The notes beneath the pieces are model-generated. The model did not search any database and was not told where the DNA came from. It worked only from the letters and a program-made list of their open reading frames with translations. Both the position numbers and the translations under genes were made by a program. Source: Sphingomonas sp. 7/4-4 (GTDB lineage Bacteria > Pseudomonadota > Alphaproteobacteria > Sphingomonadales > Sphingomonadaceae). Taken from it: a stretch of DNA of 64,000 nt. Location: NCBI RefSeq assembly GCF_027941955.1, contig NZ_CP115960.1, forward strand, positions 992,001 through 1,056,000. Reading direction: 5' to 3'. Below, one piece after another: positions 6,112-16,082 of the stretch. Every line of letters begins with the position of its first letter. The first letter of the stretch is position 1.

Positions 6112-6978
6112 CTAGGCGTAACCCCGTCTCGCTTTGATCTTCGCGATCAGCGGCTGGAACGGGAAGAGCATTTGCTCGCCGATCGACAGGCGCCGGCGTT
6201 CATCCTGGCCCACCAATTCAGCCTCTCCGTCGCGATAAGTGCCGAAGATGCGATCGAGCAGGATCAGCGAGTTCCCATAGTTGCAGCGCGTTTCCTCATA
6301 CCCCACCGAATGGTGCAGGCTGTGGTTCTTGATCGTCGTGAAGAAGAATGCGTACCACCGGGGCGGATCGCACCGCGTATTCGCGTGCGCGAACGTCGAT
6401 ACCACCGAGAGAATGTGGAAGGCGCAGAACAGGGCGGCCAGCGGCAGATCGAACAATGCGACCACGCTGAGGCTGATCAGGAAGAGTTCGATCGGATTGC
6501 CGACCGCGCCCTTCATCGCATTCAGCTGGGTGATGTGATGGTGCGGCGCGTGCGTCAGCCAGAACGGTGTGAAATTGTGCATCAACCGGTGCATCCAATA
6601 CTGGCCGAACTCGACCAGGAAGACGACCAGCGCGACCTGCACGACGAAGGGCAGATGCATGGCCCATTCCGTGGTGATGCCCAGTGCGTGCTTTGCTGCG
6701 ATCAACGGCTCTTCGGCCAATCGGGCAGTGACCCACGCGATCGCCGTCATGCTCAGGACCATGTAGAAGAGGTCGGTGAAGAATTCCTTCTTCGTCAGGC
6801 GCCAACTGGCATGCCGTTCGTTGAGCCATTCGAGCCCCAGAACGAACAGCGTCGTGAGCGATATGCCTATGGTGAGCGTCCAGGCGTTCTCGACCCAGGC
6901 CTTGGGAACGAGCGCCCAGAAGAACAGGACCGCCACGACCATCGCCGGCTGTACGTAGCTGAACAGGAACTTCTTCAT
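6112..6978 (-). CDS. Sterol desaturase / fatty acid hydroxylase family protein (copy 1)
   Basis: A 288-residue integral membrane di-iron oxygenase. The histidine clusters HRLMH, HAPHHH and HSLHH, in that order, are the metal ligands of the FA_hydroxylase superfamily (carotenoid, sterol or fatty-acid hydroxylases). About four hydrophobic helices surround them. It is a close paralogue of the gene at 26470-27456: both have LEWxNxRxASWRLT, FGQYWMHR and WLTHAPHHxITQLN. The ATG at 6978 has GGAG 8 nt upstream. It lies 76 nt before the propeller gene and downstream of the TonB receptor gene. Substrate unknown. Confidence 0.85.
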   Translation of the reverse strand: MKKFLFSYVQPAMVVAVLFFWALVPKAWVENAWTLTIGISLTTLFVLGLEWLNERHASWRLTKKEFFTDLFYMVLSMTAIAWVTARLAEEPLIAAKHALGITTEWAMHLPFVVQVALVVFLVEFGQYWMHRLMHNFTPFWLTHAPHHHITQLNAMKGAVGNPIELFLISLSVVALFDLPLAALFCAFHILSVVSTFAHANTRCDPPRWYAFFFTTIKNHSLHHSVGYEETRCNYGNSLILLDRIFGTYRDGEAELVGQDERRRLSIGEQMLFPFQPLIAKIKARRGYA

Positions 6979-7150
6979 AGCATTTGCTCCGGTCACGTCA
7001 GCGAAAGGAGGGCTCCCGGGATCGCTCTAGGAGGGCGTCCCGGGAGGCGCAGGTGGCCGAATAACGTAGCCTCGCGCGCCCCGGCGATGGCGCCGGCCCG
7101 TCCCTCGATCGCAAGCAGATTGCTGTCGACAGGCACGGGCCGGTGGTCGC

Positions 7151-9582
7151 TCAATAGTGAATACGGAAGTCGACACCCACGCGGCGCGGCGTCAGCACGC
7201 CGCGCGAATAATAGCGCTCGACCACATCGGTGCGGACCTGGTTGTGGGACGAGATGTCGTTGCTGATCGCAGTCACTGCATATTTGTCGAAGATATTGTC
7301 TGCGAACAGCCCGATCTCGAAGCGTTCGGTAATGTAGTTCAGCGATGCGCCGTGCGTGACATAGCCCGGGATTTTCTCGCCGTTGCCTTGGAGACCCACG
7401 CGCGAATAGATGTCGCCGCGATAGATGGTGGCCCAGGTCGCTTCGATCTTGCGTCCGTCACCCAGCGGATAGCTGTAGATGAGCTGGCCGCTGGCCGAAT
7501 TCTTCGCCGATCCGGGCAGCCTGTCGCCGGCGGAGGCGTCGTAGCGAACGCCCTGGCTGACCACCAGCCCCGCTACATCCTCGGTCAAATGCGCGTCGAC
7601 ATAGGAATAGGTGCCGAGCAGGCTGAGGTTCGGCGTGATCTTGAGCGCGCCCTGGAAATCGAAACCCTTGGAGACGGCGTTGGCGCCGTTCACCGTGATG
7701 CCGATGGCGCCGTTCACCGTCTGGCTCGGCACCTGCACGCCGTTCCATTTGATATGATAGCCGTTGAGCGTCAGCTGGAGCCGCTTGTCGAACAGGCTGG
7801 CGCGCACGCCCAGTTCGATGTTGCGTGTCTTGTCCGGCCCATAGACCAGCTCATTGGGCAGCGCGCAGAGATTCTGGCCGGGCGCCAGCACCGGGGGACA
7901 AGGCACCACCCGGTTGACCCCGCCGATGCGATAGCCCGTCGAATAGGTGAAATAGGCCAGTAACTCGTCGCTGAACTTGTAGGAGGTGTTCGCCTTCCAG
8001 ACGATCCCGTCCTTGCCCGTCGATCCGGTTCGGATCCGGTTCGGGAGGATCGTCGTCGATGGATAAGGGCGACGCCGCTCCCCAGCAGCGGCAGCGCGGA
8101 CCCGCCGGCGACATCCGCGTCATATTTGAAGTAACGAATGCCGCCCGTCACCTGCCACTCTTTGGTCAGGTGCAACGTGCCCTCGCCATAGACCGCCTTC
8201 TCGACGTTCTTGCTGTCGACCATAGAGATATATTCGAGGTTGTCCGGGCGATTGACGCCCCAATAGACGGAAGATTCCGCAAAACCGGGCGTGTATTCGT
8301 GCCGGTCGGAAGTAAATTCCAGGCGGTTGTAGAACCCGCCGATTACCCAGTTGAACGGGCCGCCATGGGTCGAGACGAGCCGCACCTCCTGATTGAGCTG
8401 CTTATATTGCCGCTCGTTGTTCGCGTAGGAAGAGAACTCGGGAAAGGCTTCATAACCATAGTCCAGGTCGAGAAGCAGATCGGTATTGTCGTCCCGATTG
8501 TAGATGTTCTGCTTCGTGTAGGCTGTGGTGCTGACAAGCTGTGCGATGTTGAAGAGATTGACGTAAATCTCGGCCGAGAAGAGATCCGACTTGCGATCGA
8601 ACGGTTCGAGATAGCGCCAGGGCCCTTCATATTTCCCGGTACCGAGCACGCCGGCACCATTGGCCTGACGCCCGCCGCTCTTGGTGCTCTGATGGGCGTA
8701 GGTGAGATACGCCCTGATATTGGGGTTATATTCGAGCAGCAGCTGGTTGCGCGTGGTGAACGTGTGCTCATAGTTCACGTCTTCGGCGCGCTTGAAATTG
8801 GCGAGATAGTCGGCCGGACCGCCAAGGGCACCGGTCGATCCGCCCGACGCGCGCACCGGCTGGGGATCGGAGACGCCCGGCTGCTTCAGCAGATAATTGT
8901 AATCGATGAAGCCGGCGTTGCTGTAATAGCCCGTCGCGGTGCGGAACGCGATATGATCCTTCAGGATCGGCAGGTTGACGGCGATATCGCCGATGCCGCC
9001 GAAATCATCCGAATGCGATTGCGCGTAGCCGCGGCCATGCACGTCGACCGAGAAGCGATCCGTATCGGGCCGATTGGGGATATAGCGCACCGCTCCCGCG
9101 AGCGTGCCGAGGCCATAGAGCGTGCCCTGCGGCCCTTGCAGCACTTCTACGCGGCTGACGTCGATCAGCTTGAAGTCCAGATAGAGCGGAACCTCGCCGA
9201 GATAGACGCCCACCGCATCATTGGCGTTGAGGCCGAAGACGCTGGTGTCGCCGGACGAAATGCCGCGCAGGATGATCTCGCCCGTCGATGCCGGGCCGGT
9301 ATCCGCGATCGTGACGCCGGGCGTGAAGTTGCCGAGCGCGCGGATGTCATCGAGCCGCAGGCTTTCGATCGTCTCGCCGGATACTGCGCTGATGTTGATC
9401 GGGGCATCCTGGAGCGTGGTCCGCCGGCGGCTGCCGGTCACCACGATCTCGTTCGAGGCGGTAGCGGAGCCGGAGGATGCCTCCTCCTCCGGAGCGGACG
9501 CTTCCTGCGCCAGTGCCGGCGCGGCCGCGACGCTCACGAGCGCGGTCGCGCAAAGCAGGCCCGTGCGAGAAAGTCGTCCCAT
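7151..9582 (-). CDS. TonB-dependent receptor, one frameshift
   Basis: An outer-membrane uptake channel of about 810 residues. It has a signal peptide (ATALVSVAAAPALAQ), a TonB-box-like NEIVVTGSRR, a plug domain with DAPINISAVSGETI and VEVLQGPQGTLYG, and a 22-strand barrel ending VGVDFRIHY. The frame breaks near 8067: after GSGVAL the correct sequence continues in another frame as TGKDGIVWKANTSYKFSDE, restored by one extra base. No catalytic role; the substrate may be the one modified by the downstream desaturase-family enzyme. Promoter region lies in the 211-bp gap to the divergent gene at 9794. Confidence 0.85.
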
Positions 9583-9708
9583 CTTCTACCCCTTGGCTTT
9601 TGTGATCCCGAGCGCCTCCTTCGACATCCTTCCCCTGCGTCGGCTTGCTTCGAGCTTTCGCGTATTACGAATATGCTAAACGATAATAACGGCCCTGTGA
9701 CATGGGGT

Positions 9709-9752
9709 GTTTGACGTAAGCGGATCGGCGGGCGGCGCGCCCTACGTCAAAC
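9709..9752. promoter_or_regulatory. Inverted repeat GTTTGACGTA...TACGTCAAAC
   Basis: Perfect 10-bp arms (9709-9718 and 9743-9752) with a 24-nt GC-rich gap, in the intergenic space between the TonB receptor (minus) and the secreted protein (plus). It may bind a dimeric regulator serving either gene, or form an RNA hairpin in the leader of the plus-strand gene. Confidence 0.4.
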
Positions 9753-9793
9753 TGCCCATACCGCCGTGAGGCGGGGCCCCATATCCGACCCCG

Positions 9794-10192
9794 ATGATTG
9801 CCTCCGCCCGGACTAGGCCCGCATCGAGAGTCCTCTGCTTCTTCCTGGGTCTCGCAATGGTTGCGATTCCGGGCAGTGCCGTCGCCGCGCCAAAGGCACG
9901 GCTGGTCCATTGCGGCGACGCGACCTGCCTGCGCATCTCCGGCCGCCGTCCCCATGCCGCAGTGGCGGTCCGGGTAGCGGGCCGTCCCCTTATGGTCGAA
10001 GGCAAGCGCTCCTGGCGCGCGACAGTGCCGCTGGCGACGGCGCGCGACTGGGCGAGCGCCGAGGGCGGCAGGCTGACGGTGACCCTGACCGACGCACGGA
10101 ACGGCGGCGAGAGCATGGAAATCGTTACGCTGCCGCCGGGCGCGCTTGGCAAGCGCATCGAACTCGCCAGTTTGATAGTAAGCGCATACTGA
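9794..10192 (+). CDS. Small secreted protein of unknown function
   Basis: A 132-residue protein with a signal peptide (VLCFFLGLAMVAIPGSAVAA). The mature part has one HCGDATCLRISG segment with two cysteines that could form a disulphide, and beta-rich stretches (AVAVRVAGRPLMV, WRATVPLAT). No family recognised. It is followed 100 nt later by the UrcA-family gene on the same strand, and both encode small exported proteins. Confidence 0.6.
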   Translation: MIASARTRPASRVLCFFLGLAMVAIPGSAVAAPKARLVHCGDATCLRISGRRPHAAVAVRVAGRPLMVEGKRSWRATVPLATARDWASAEGGRLTVTLTDARNGGESMEIVTLPPGALGKRIELASLIVSAY

Positions 10193-10304
10193 TCTTCTAT
10201 TTAGTAATACTCATTATCTACTTGCAACGACTGTCGGCCAGCACTAATTGGCCGTGACCTGATCGCCGGAGAGCGGTTGGGCAGAACAGACGCAGGAGAT
10301 GATG

Positions 10305-10631
10305 ATGAAGATCGGCATAGTGGCGCTCGCCGCGCTGATGGTAGCGGCGCCTGCCTTGGCGGCACCCCGCGACAATCCCTTTTCGGCGGACAGCGCAGTG
10401 CTCGACTTGCGCGGGCTCGATCTCACCAGCGTCGAAGGCCAGCAGCGCCTCGCGATCCGGATGGATCAGGCGGCAAATATGGTCTGCGGCGAGGGGATGA
10501 GTTCCATCCATCTCGCGCTCGGCGCCCAGGCGCGTGCCTGCCATGCGGACGTGATCGCCAACATTCGCTCGCGTATCGCGGCCGCGACGGCCGCCAACGA
10601 CACCAGGGCAAACCAGCTGGCATCGCGCTGA
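10305..10631 (+). CDS. UrcA-family protein
   Basis: About 108 residues with a signal peptide (IGIVALAALMVAAPALA) and the UrcA pattern: VLDLRGLDLTSVEGQQRLAI, then two cysteines in MVCGEG and ARACHADVI. UrcA-family proteins are periplasmic, common in sphingomonads, and of unknown function. Three in-frame ATGs follow each other at 10299, 10302 and 10305; AGGAG at 10294-10298 favours the last. Confidence 0.8.
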   Translation: MKIGIVALAALMVAAPALAAPRDNPFSADSAVLDLRGLDLTSVEGQQRLAIRMDQAANMVCGEGMSSIHLALGAQARACHADVIANIRSRIAAATAANDTRANQLASR

Positions 10632-10699
10632 GATTGCTTCCGGCAGCGTTCGGGTCCGGCGCCTGATTGCGGGCGCCGGCCCGATCGCCGGTGCGCGGC

Positions 10700-12280
10700 T
10701 CAGTCGACGGCGATACCTTGCGCCTCCAGCCACGTGCGCATCGGCGCCAGCGCGGCAGCATGCTTCCGCCAGCGCGCCACGGAATCCCGATAGATCGGGC
10801 GACGGACCTGCGCCGCGCTCGGTGTCGACACGGCACCGGAATAAGCGTGGAAATTCATGCACTCTTCGGACCAATCGAGCCCGCAATGGGCCAATAGCCG
10901 GCGAGTCTCCCTTCCTGATCCTCGACCAGCTCTTCGTAGCTGAGCTCGAGGATGCGACCCGGCAGCGCCGCGCGCCAGAACGCCATCAGCCGGTCGAACC
11001 GCACATAATAAGCGGCGATGTCGAAAAGATCGTAACTATAGTCATAGTAACGCGATCCGATCGCGAACAAATTGCGGAAATTGGCAAGGATCGTATCCAT
11101 CGGATTCCGCCGCAGACAGACGATCGCCGCGTTCGGCAGCGCACGCGCGGCGATCCCCGCATAGAAGAAGTTGCCCGGGAACTTGTCGACGAAGCGCAGC
11201 GCCGGGGTCCGCCGGTGATGGGCCGCGCGCGCCAGATAGTTGCGGCCGATCGCGCCCGCATCGCGCCCGGCGGCGGCCAGGATCGTCTCGGGATCTAGGA
11301 CATTGCGGCTGCGGGTCTGCGCCGCGGCCTTCAACGCGAGCGGCAGCGCCTGAAGCTCGCCGACACTCTCGACTTGGGGGTGCGATGCCAGGATGCGGTC
11401 GACCAAAGTCGTGCCGGTGCGCGGCATCCCGATCACGAGGATCGGCGCCTCGGTCGCCCCTCCCCGACCGGTGCCCGTGCGGCGACGGGCCACGCCGCCT
11501 CGACTGCATCGAAGATCGCGGCATCGCGCGCGAAATCATAAGCGAGCGTGGCACGGTGCGCGCTGTTGATCGCGACAAGGCGCTCGAACGCTTCGTCCGC
11601 ATCACCCACGTCCTCGAGTTCCTTCACCAGCGCATAGCCCGTCAGCAAGCGATCACGCCCCGGCGAGGCGCGGTCGTGCGCGGAGCGAAGCCGCTCCACA
11701 TGGTTGCGTGCGGGGTCTGCTTCCGCAGCCCGGCCAACAGGTGATGGGCCCTCGCGTCGTTCGGCGCGCGGCCGAGGATCAGTTCGAGCACCACTTCGGC
11801 TTCCTCGGTCCGGCCGAGGAAGCTCAAAGTCGCCGCATGATTGTAGCGAAACTGGTCGTTTTCCGGCGCGAGATCGACCGCGGCGACGAAATGCGGAAGG
11901 GCAGCATGGTGATCGCCGAGGCGCGCATAGACGCACGCCATCGTGTCGCGCCCGAGGGCATCCCCGGGCGGCGCGGCCTCGGCCGCGCGGAGTGTGGCGG
12001 CGGCATCGCCGTCGCGGCGGACGAGCGTGTAGAGCCGCGCGAGCTGCGCGCGATATTCGCCGTGCGGTGCGATCGCGACCGCCTGTTCGACCTGGCGGAT
12101 CCCGTCCTGTACCCGGCCGGCCTCGGCATCCGCGATACCGAGCAGGAAATATGCTTCTGCCTTGCCGGACGGCTCCGACATGCGGACCGCGGCCAGGCGG
12201 CGTGCCCCGGCAAAATCACCACTCTCCAGAACGGCTCGCCCTGCCGCGCTCAGGGGTTCCCTCTGCGGCGTTCCTGTCAT
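10700..12280 (-). CDS. TPR-repeat sulfotransferase, multiply frameshifted
   Basis: The N-terminal 200 residues are tetratricopeptide repeats (AYFLLGIADAEAGRVQDGIR, ARLYTLVRRDGDAAAT, NDARAHHLLAGLRKQT). The C-terminal half is a PAPS-dependent sulfotransferase domain: ILVIGMPRTGTTLVDRIL is the 5'-phosphosulfate loop, and KFPGNFFYAG and LRRNPMDT match the 3'-phosphate region. The product is spread over three frames with breaks near 11690, 11480 and 10890; joined, it reads as one protein of about 525 residues. It starts 3 nt after the stop of the response-regulator gene, so it is probably in that operon. Acceptor unknown. Confidence 0.75.
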
Positions 12281-12283
12281 GAC

Positions 12284-13210
12284 CTATTGCGAGAGCGTGG
12301 CGACCGCGATCGCGGTGGCAGAGGCCCGATTCTCGACACCCATTTTCTCGAAGACCTGCTCCAGATGCTTGTTCACGGTACGCGGGCTGATGTGCAGGAT
12401 TTCGCTGATCTCGCGATTCTGCTTGCCACGGCTGATCCAGACCAGAACCTCGGCCTCGCGCGACGTGAGGCCATGCCGCTCGGCGAGAAGGCGCTCGGCG
12501 TCTCCCTCGCGCCGCTCGGTCAGCCGGAACAGCCACTCGTCGGCGCTGCTCTGGCGCAGGAACGTGCATTCCACGGCACTCTGATCGATCTTGAACGAAG
12601 CCTGGGCTCCCGGCGGCACGCCGGGTTGCTGCAGGGGCCTGACCGTCGCGGCAAGCTGTTCCGGCAGCAGGCCGTCGCGCGGCGCCCAGCCGGGGAACAG
12701 CCGCTCGATCGTCGCGGTCGCCAAGGGCGTCAGCCAGATGGTCGCGCCGGTCTCGTCGATCGCGAAGGACGGCCGGCCGGCGGTGTCTAGCGCGAGCTGG
12801 CTGCCCTGCGCGATGCGGGCATTGGCAAGGTGCACCGATACGCGCGCCAGCAATTCGTCGACCACGATCGGCTTGTGGACATAATCGACTCCGCCCGCTT
12901 CCAGCCCGTGCACGACATGCTCGGTCTCGGTCAGTCCGGTCATGAAGATCACCGGCAAATGGTGGAAGCGGCTGTCCGACTTGATCCGGCGCGTGGTCTT
13001 GAAGCCGTCCAGGCCCGGCATCACGGCGTCCATCAGCACCAGATCAGGCGTGACATGCTCGAGCAGCTCGAGCGCGGCGAGCCCGTCGACTGCGATCAAG
13101 ACGGTCATGCCGGCGTGCTCGAGCGTGCTGGTCAGAAAGCGCAGCGATTCAGGCGTATCGTCGACGACGAGGATCGTCGCGCGCGTTCCGCTTCCCGGAC
13201 TAGTCGCCAT
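12284..13210 (-). CDS. Response regulator, REC plus LuxR-type HTH
   Basis: A 308-residue two-component regulator. The receiver domain has VVDDTPES, phospho-acceptor Asp in LVLMDAVMPG and KPIVVDE. A middle segment of about 100 residues (SFAIDETGATIWLTPLA) resembles a ligand- or PAS-like spacer. The C-terminus is a LuxR/GerE helix-turn-helix: HGLTSREAEVLVWISRGKQN and ISPRTVNKHLEQVFEKMG. Start ATG at 13210 overlaps the kinase stop at 13200, so the two are coupled. Being divergent from the ABC/carboxylase operon, it is the likely regulator of that operon. Confidence 0.88.
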   Translation of the reverse strand: MATSPGSGTRATILVVDDTPESLRFLTSTLEHAGMTVLIAVDGLAALELLEHVTPDLVLMDAVMPGLDGFKTTRRIKSDSRFHHLPVIFMTGLTETEHVVHGLEAGGVDYVHKPIVVDELLARVSVHLANARIAQGSQLALDTAGRPSFAIDETGATIWLTPLATATIERLFPGWAPRDGLLPEQLAATVRPLQQPGVPPGAQASFKIDQSAVECTFLRQSSADEWLFRLTERREGDAERLLAERHGLTSREAEVLVWISRGKQNREISEILHISPRTVNKHLEQVFEKMGVENRASATAIAVATLSQ

Positions 13211-14759
13211 TGCCGAGCCTCCGGGCAAGCCCGCGCAGATCGAAATCGTCCAGGTGTCGCCGCATCTCGGCAACCGCCCCGGCACTGTCCGGCACTTCAG
13301 CCTCCAACTCGGCGAGGAGCTTTTCGATGCCGCGGACATGGCCGGTTTTGACATGGTGCCGCAGGCTCACGAGATAGGGTTCGGCGGCACGGGGAAGCGA
13401 GCCGGAAGACGGGCCCGCCGCGCGCTCGACCTCGCCGTCACCGGAGGCGATCCAATCCAGGCCGAGCTGCCGACCGACCATATCCAGCAGCGCGTCGAGA
13501 TCGACGGGTTTGGAAAGAAAGGCGTCATGGTGGCTCTGGCCGTCGCCGCCCGCACGATATTCATGGGCATTGGCGGAAACCATGACGATCCGCAGCGACC
13601 GGCCGAGGGTCGCGCGCAACTGCGCAGCAACTTCCCATCCGGTGCAGCCCGGCATCTGGATGTCGAGCAAGACCAGATCGGGAGCGCAACTCTCGGCGAG
13701 TGCAAGCCCCTCGGCGGGGCTCGTCGTCGCGAAAACGAGGAAGTCCAGCGGCAGCAGCAGGCGCTGCACGACGATGAGCTGGGAGGGATCGTCGTCTATG
13801 ACGAGGATCGTCTTGCGATCCCCGCTATGGCCGGTCACGCGCTCATAAGCCGGCGCCCAGGTTGGCGCGACCATCGGTTCGGGCAACAGCATCTGGAGGC
13901 GGAAGCTGCTGCCGCGGCCCACCTCACTCGACACCGTCACTTCCCCGCCGAGTATCCGCGCGAGCACACGGGTAATGGCCAAGCCGAGGCCGATCCCGGG
14001 CTGCATCGCTGAATCGGGCAAAACGCCGCGCTCGAACGGCTCGAAGATCCTCTCCAGATCCTCGGGCGCGATTCCGATGCCGGTGTCGGTGATGTCGATC
14101 TGGGCCATTTGGCTGCGATACCGGATCGTCAGCGTCGCGCCGCCCCTGTCGGTATATTTGATGGCGTTGGACAGCAGATTGATGAGGACCTGCCGCAGCC
14201 TTTTCTCGTCGGTGCGGACGAACGGAGGCAGCCGGCCCTCGACCTTGTATTCGAGCGAGAGGCCCTTGGCCGCCGCCTGCATGCGGAACATGTCGACGAC
14301 CTGATCGAGAAGAGCAGGCAGGCGAACGACGTCCTGCCGCAGCTTGAGCACGCCGCTCTCGATCCGCGATATATCCAGCAGACCTTCGACGAGGTTGGTG
14401 AGATGCTCCGCGGAGCGCCGGATCACGCTGCCTGCCTCGACCGGCGGAATGGCATCTTCGCGCTCGAGAAGCTGGGCATAGCCATAAATGGCATTGAGCG
14501 GCGAACGGATCTCGTGACTCACCGCGACAAGGTAGCGGGTTTTGGCGGCGTTGGCAGCCTCCGCCGCCTCCTTCGCGCGGGCGAGTTCTCCATGGGTCAG
14601 CCGATGGGCGGCGATCTCATCCTGCAGGATTTGTGTCTGGCGCAGGCTTTCCTGCCGCGCTTTCCGGCGCGCGGCGCGCGCCATGATGAACAGCGCCCCG
14701 ATCAGACTGACGACGACGACCGCCGCACCTGACAATATCCATCGGGACGCATGTGCCAT
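13200..14759 (-). CDS. Hybrid sensor histidine kinase / receiver
   Basis: A 519-residue kinase with one N-terminal membrane helix (GAAVVVVSLIGALFIMA) and almost no periplasmic domain, then a short coiled coil. HisKA follows (phospho-accepting His in VSHEIRSPLNAIYGYAQLL), HATPase_c (LINLLSNAIKYTDRGG, DTGIGIAPEDLERIFEPF, GIGLGLAITRV), and a receiver with Asp in LVLLDIQMPG. With almost no external sensor it probably reads an internal signal or a partner membrane protein. It is divergent from the importer genes; the 227-bp gap between them is the likely shared control region. Confidence 0.88.
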   Translation of the reverse strand: MAHASRWILSGAAVVVVSLIGALFIMARAARRKARQESLRQTQILQDEIAAHRLTHGELARAKEAAEAANAAKTRYLVAVSHEIRSPLNAIYGYAQLLEREDAIPPVEAGSVIRRSAEHLTNLVEGLLDISRIESGVLKLRQDVVRLPALLDQVVDMFRMQAAAKGLSLEYKVEGRLPPFVRTDEKRLRQVLINLLSNAIKYTDRGGATLTIRYRSQMAQIDITDTGIGIAPEDLERIFEPFERGVLPDSAMQPGIGLGLAITRVLARILGGEVTVSSEVGRGSSFRLQMLLPEPMVAPTWAPAYERVTGHSGDRKTILVIDDDPSQLIVVQRLLLPLDFLVFATTSPAEGLALAESCAPDLVLLDIQMPGCTGWEVAAQLRATLGRSLRIVMVSANAHEYRAGGDGQSHHDAFLSKPVDLDALLDMVGRQLGLDWIASGDGEVERAAGPSSGSLPRAAEPYLVSLRHHVKTGHVRGIEKLLAELEAEVPDSAGAVAEMRRHLDDFDLRGLARRLGNGD

Positions 14760-14986
14760 CGCGCAGCCTATCCTCGACGCCGCCGGAGATCGAGCGCCGA
14801 CCTAGCCGCCGGGCCATCTCGAATAGTGCGCAAATGACGCATTGCAGCATCATAAAATGAGGTGACACGTCTCATGGACTCGATATATATTTTATTACTG
14901 GATTGCGCAAACGTAATATCGGCGGCAATGTGCATCCCACGGTTTCCGGGCGTTTCGGGCGCGCGGCGCGAAGCAAGGGAAGAACC
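14760..14986. promoter_or_regulatory. Divergent control region of the guanidine/urea cluster
   Basis: This 227-bp gap separates the kinase gene (minus) from the importer operon (plus). It is AT-rich in the middle (ATATATATTTTATTA) and contains the palindrome TTGCGCAA near 14903 and ATGAG/CTCAT arms around 14860-14875. I looked for a guanidine-I (ykkC) riboswitch and did not see its conserved ACGGCGGACAA core; control more likely works through the adjacent response regulator. Confidence 0.4.
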
Positions 14987-16072
14987 ATGGCAAACTGGAT
15001 GTCCAAAACAGGTTTGGCGGCTGCAGCCGCAGCCTTGCTTCTCACCACCTCATGCGGTGGCGGTGCACAACAAGATGCTGCACCGCGACATGATTTCTCG
15101 ATCGGATGGTCGATCTATGCCGGCTGGATGCCGTGGCCCTATGCCCAGAAAGCCGGCATCGTGAAGAAATGGGCCGACAAATACGGCGTCAAAATCAACT
15201 TCGTGCAGGTCAACGACTATGTCGAGTCGGTGAACCAGTTCAACGCCGGCAAGCTCGACGGCGTCACCGTCACGAATATGGACGCGCTCACCATCCCCGC
15301 CGCCGGCGGCAAGGACACGAGTGCGATCATCCTGGGCGACTATTCGGACGGCAATGACGGCGTGGTCCTGAAGAACGCATCGAGCCTGGCCGACATCAAG
15401 GGGCGTACCGTCTATCTCGTCGAACTATCGGTTTCGCACTATCTGCTGGCACGCGCCCTCTCCACCGCCGGGCTCCAGCTTTCCGACGTGAAGACGGTGA
15501 ACACGTCAGACGCCGACATCGTCGGCGCCTTCGCCAATTCCGCCACAAATGCTGCGGTCACCTGGAATCCGCAGCTCACCGAGCTCGCCAAGATGCCCAA
15601 CGCCAAGCTGGTCTTCGATTCGCATCAGGTGCCCGCCGAAATCCTCGACCTGCTCGCGATCGACACTGCCACGCTCAAGGCCAACCCCAATCTCGGCAAG
15701 GCACTGGCCGGCATATGGTATGAGACGATCACGCTCATGCAGCGGAAGGACGCTGCGGGCGCCGCGGCCCGTGCCGAGATGGCGAAGATGGCCGGATCGA
15801 GCCCGCAGGCATTCGATGCGCAGCTCACCACCACGCACTTCTACGCCACGCCGCAGAACGCCGTGGCCGCGCTCAAATCGCCTGCTCTCGCCACTACGAT
15901 GATCAAGGTGCGTGACTTCAGCTTTTCGAAGGGCCTGTTCGGCACCGGCGCCAAATCGGCCGATGCCGTCGGCATCAGCCTGCCCGGCGGAAAGACGCTC
16001 GGCAACCCGAACAATGTGAAGCTGCGCTTCGACCCGAGCTTCATGGAACAGGCCGCGGCGGGCAAGCTCTAA
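14987..16072 (+). CDS. ABC importer substrate-binding protein (urea/guanidine carboxylase-associated)
   Basis: A 361-residue substrate-binding lipoprotein (lipobox LLTTSC) of the NMT1/taurine-type fold. FSIGWSIYAGWMPWPYAQK and FVQVNDYVESVNQFNAGKLDG match the family found beside urea carboxylase genes and usually annotated as a urea ABC transporter binding protein. ATG at 14987 chosen for the signal peptide and GGGA upstream; an earlier in-frame ATG at 14903 adds an unlikely basic leader. It is the first gene of the plus-strand operon. Given the downstream DUF1989 pair, guanidine may be the real ligand. Confidence 0.85.
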   Translation: MANWMSKTGLAAAAAALLLTTSCGGGAQQDAAPRHDFSIGWSIYAGWMPWPYAQKAGIVKKWADKYGVKINFVQVNDYVESVNQFNAGKLDGVTVTNMDALTIPAAGGKDTSAIILGDYSDGNDGVVLKNASSLADIKGRTVYLVELSVSHYLLARALSTAGLQLSDVKTVNTSDADIVGAFANSATNAAVTWNPQLTELAKMPNAKLVFDSHQVPAEILDLLAIDTATLKANPNLGKALAGIWYETITLMQRKDAAGAAARAEMAKMAGSSPQAFDAQLTTTHFYATPQNAVAALKSPALATTMIKVRDFSFSKGLFGTGAKSADAVGISLPGGKTLGNPNNVKLRFDPSFMEQAAAGKL

Positions 16073-16082
16073 GGTTACCACG

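Noticed and set aside
14760-14986. Guanidine-I (ykkC) riboswitch expected before the importer operon
   Set aside because: The conserved ACGGCGGACAA-type core is not present on the plus strand; small guanidine-II/III elements could not be excluded by eye but nothing convincing was seen.
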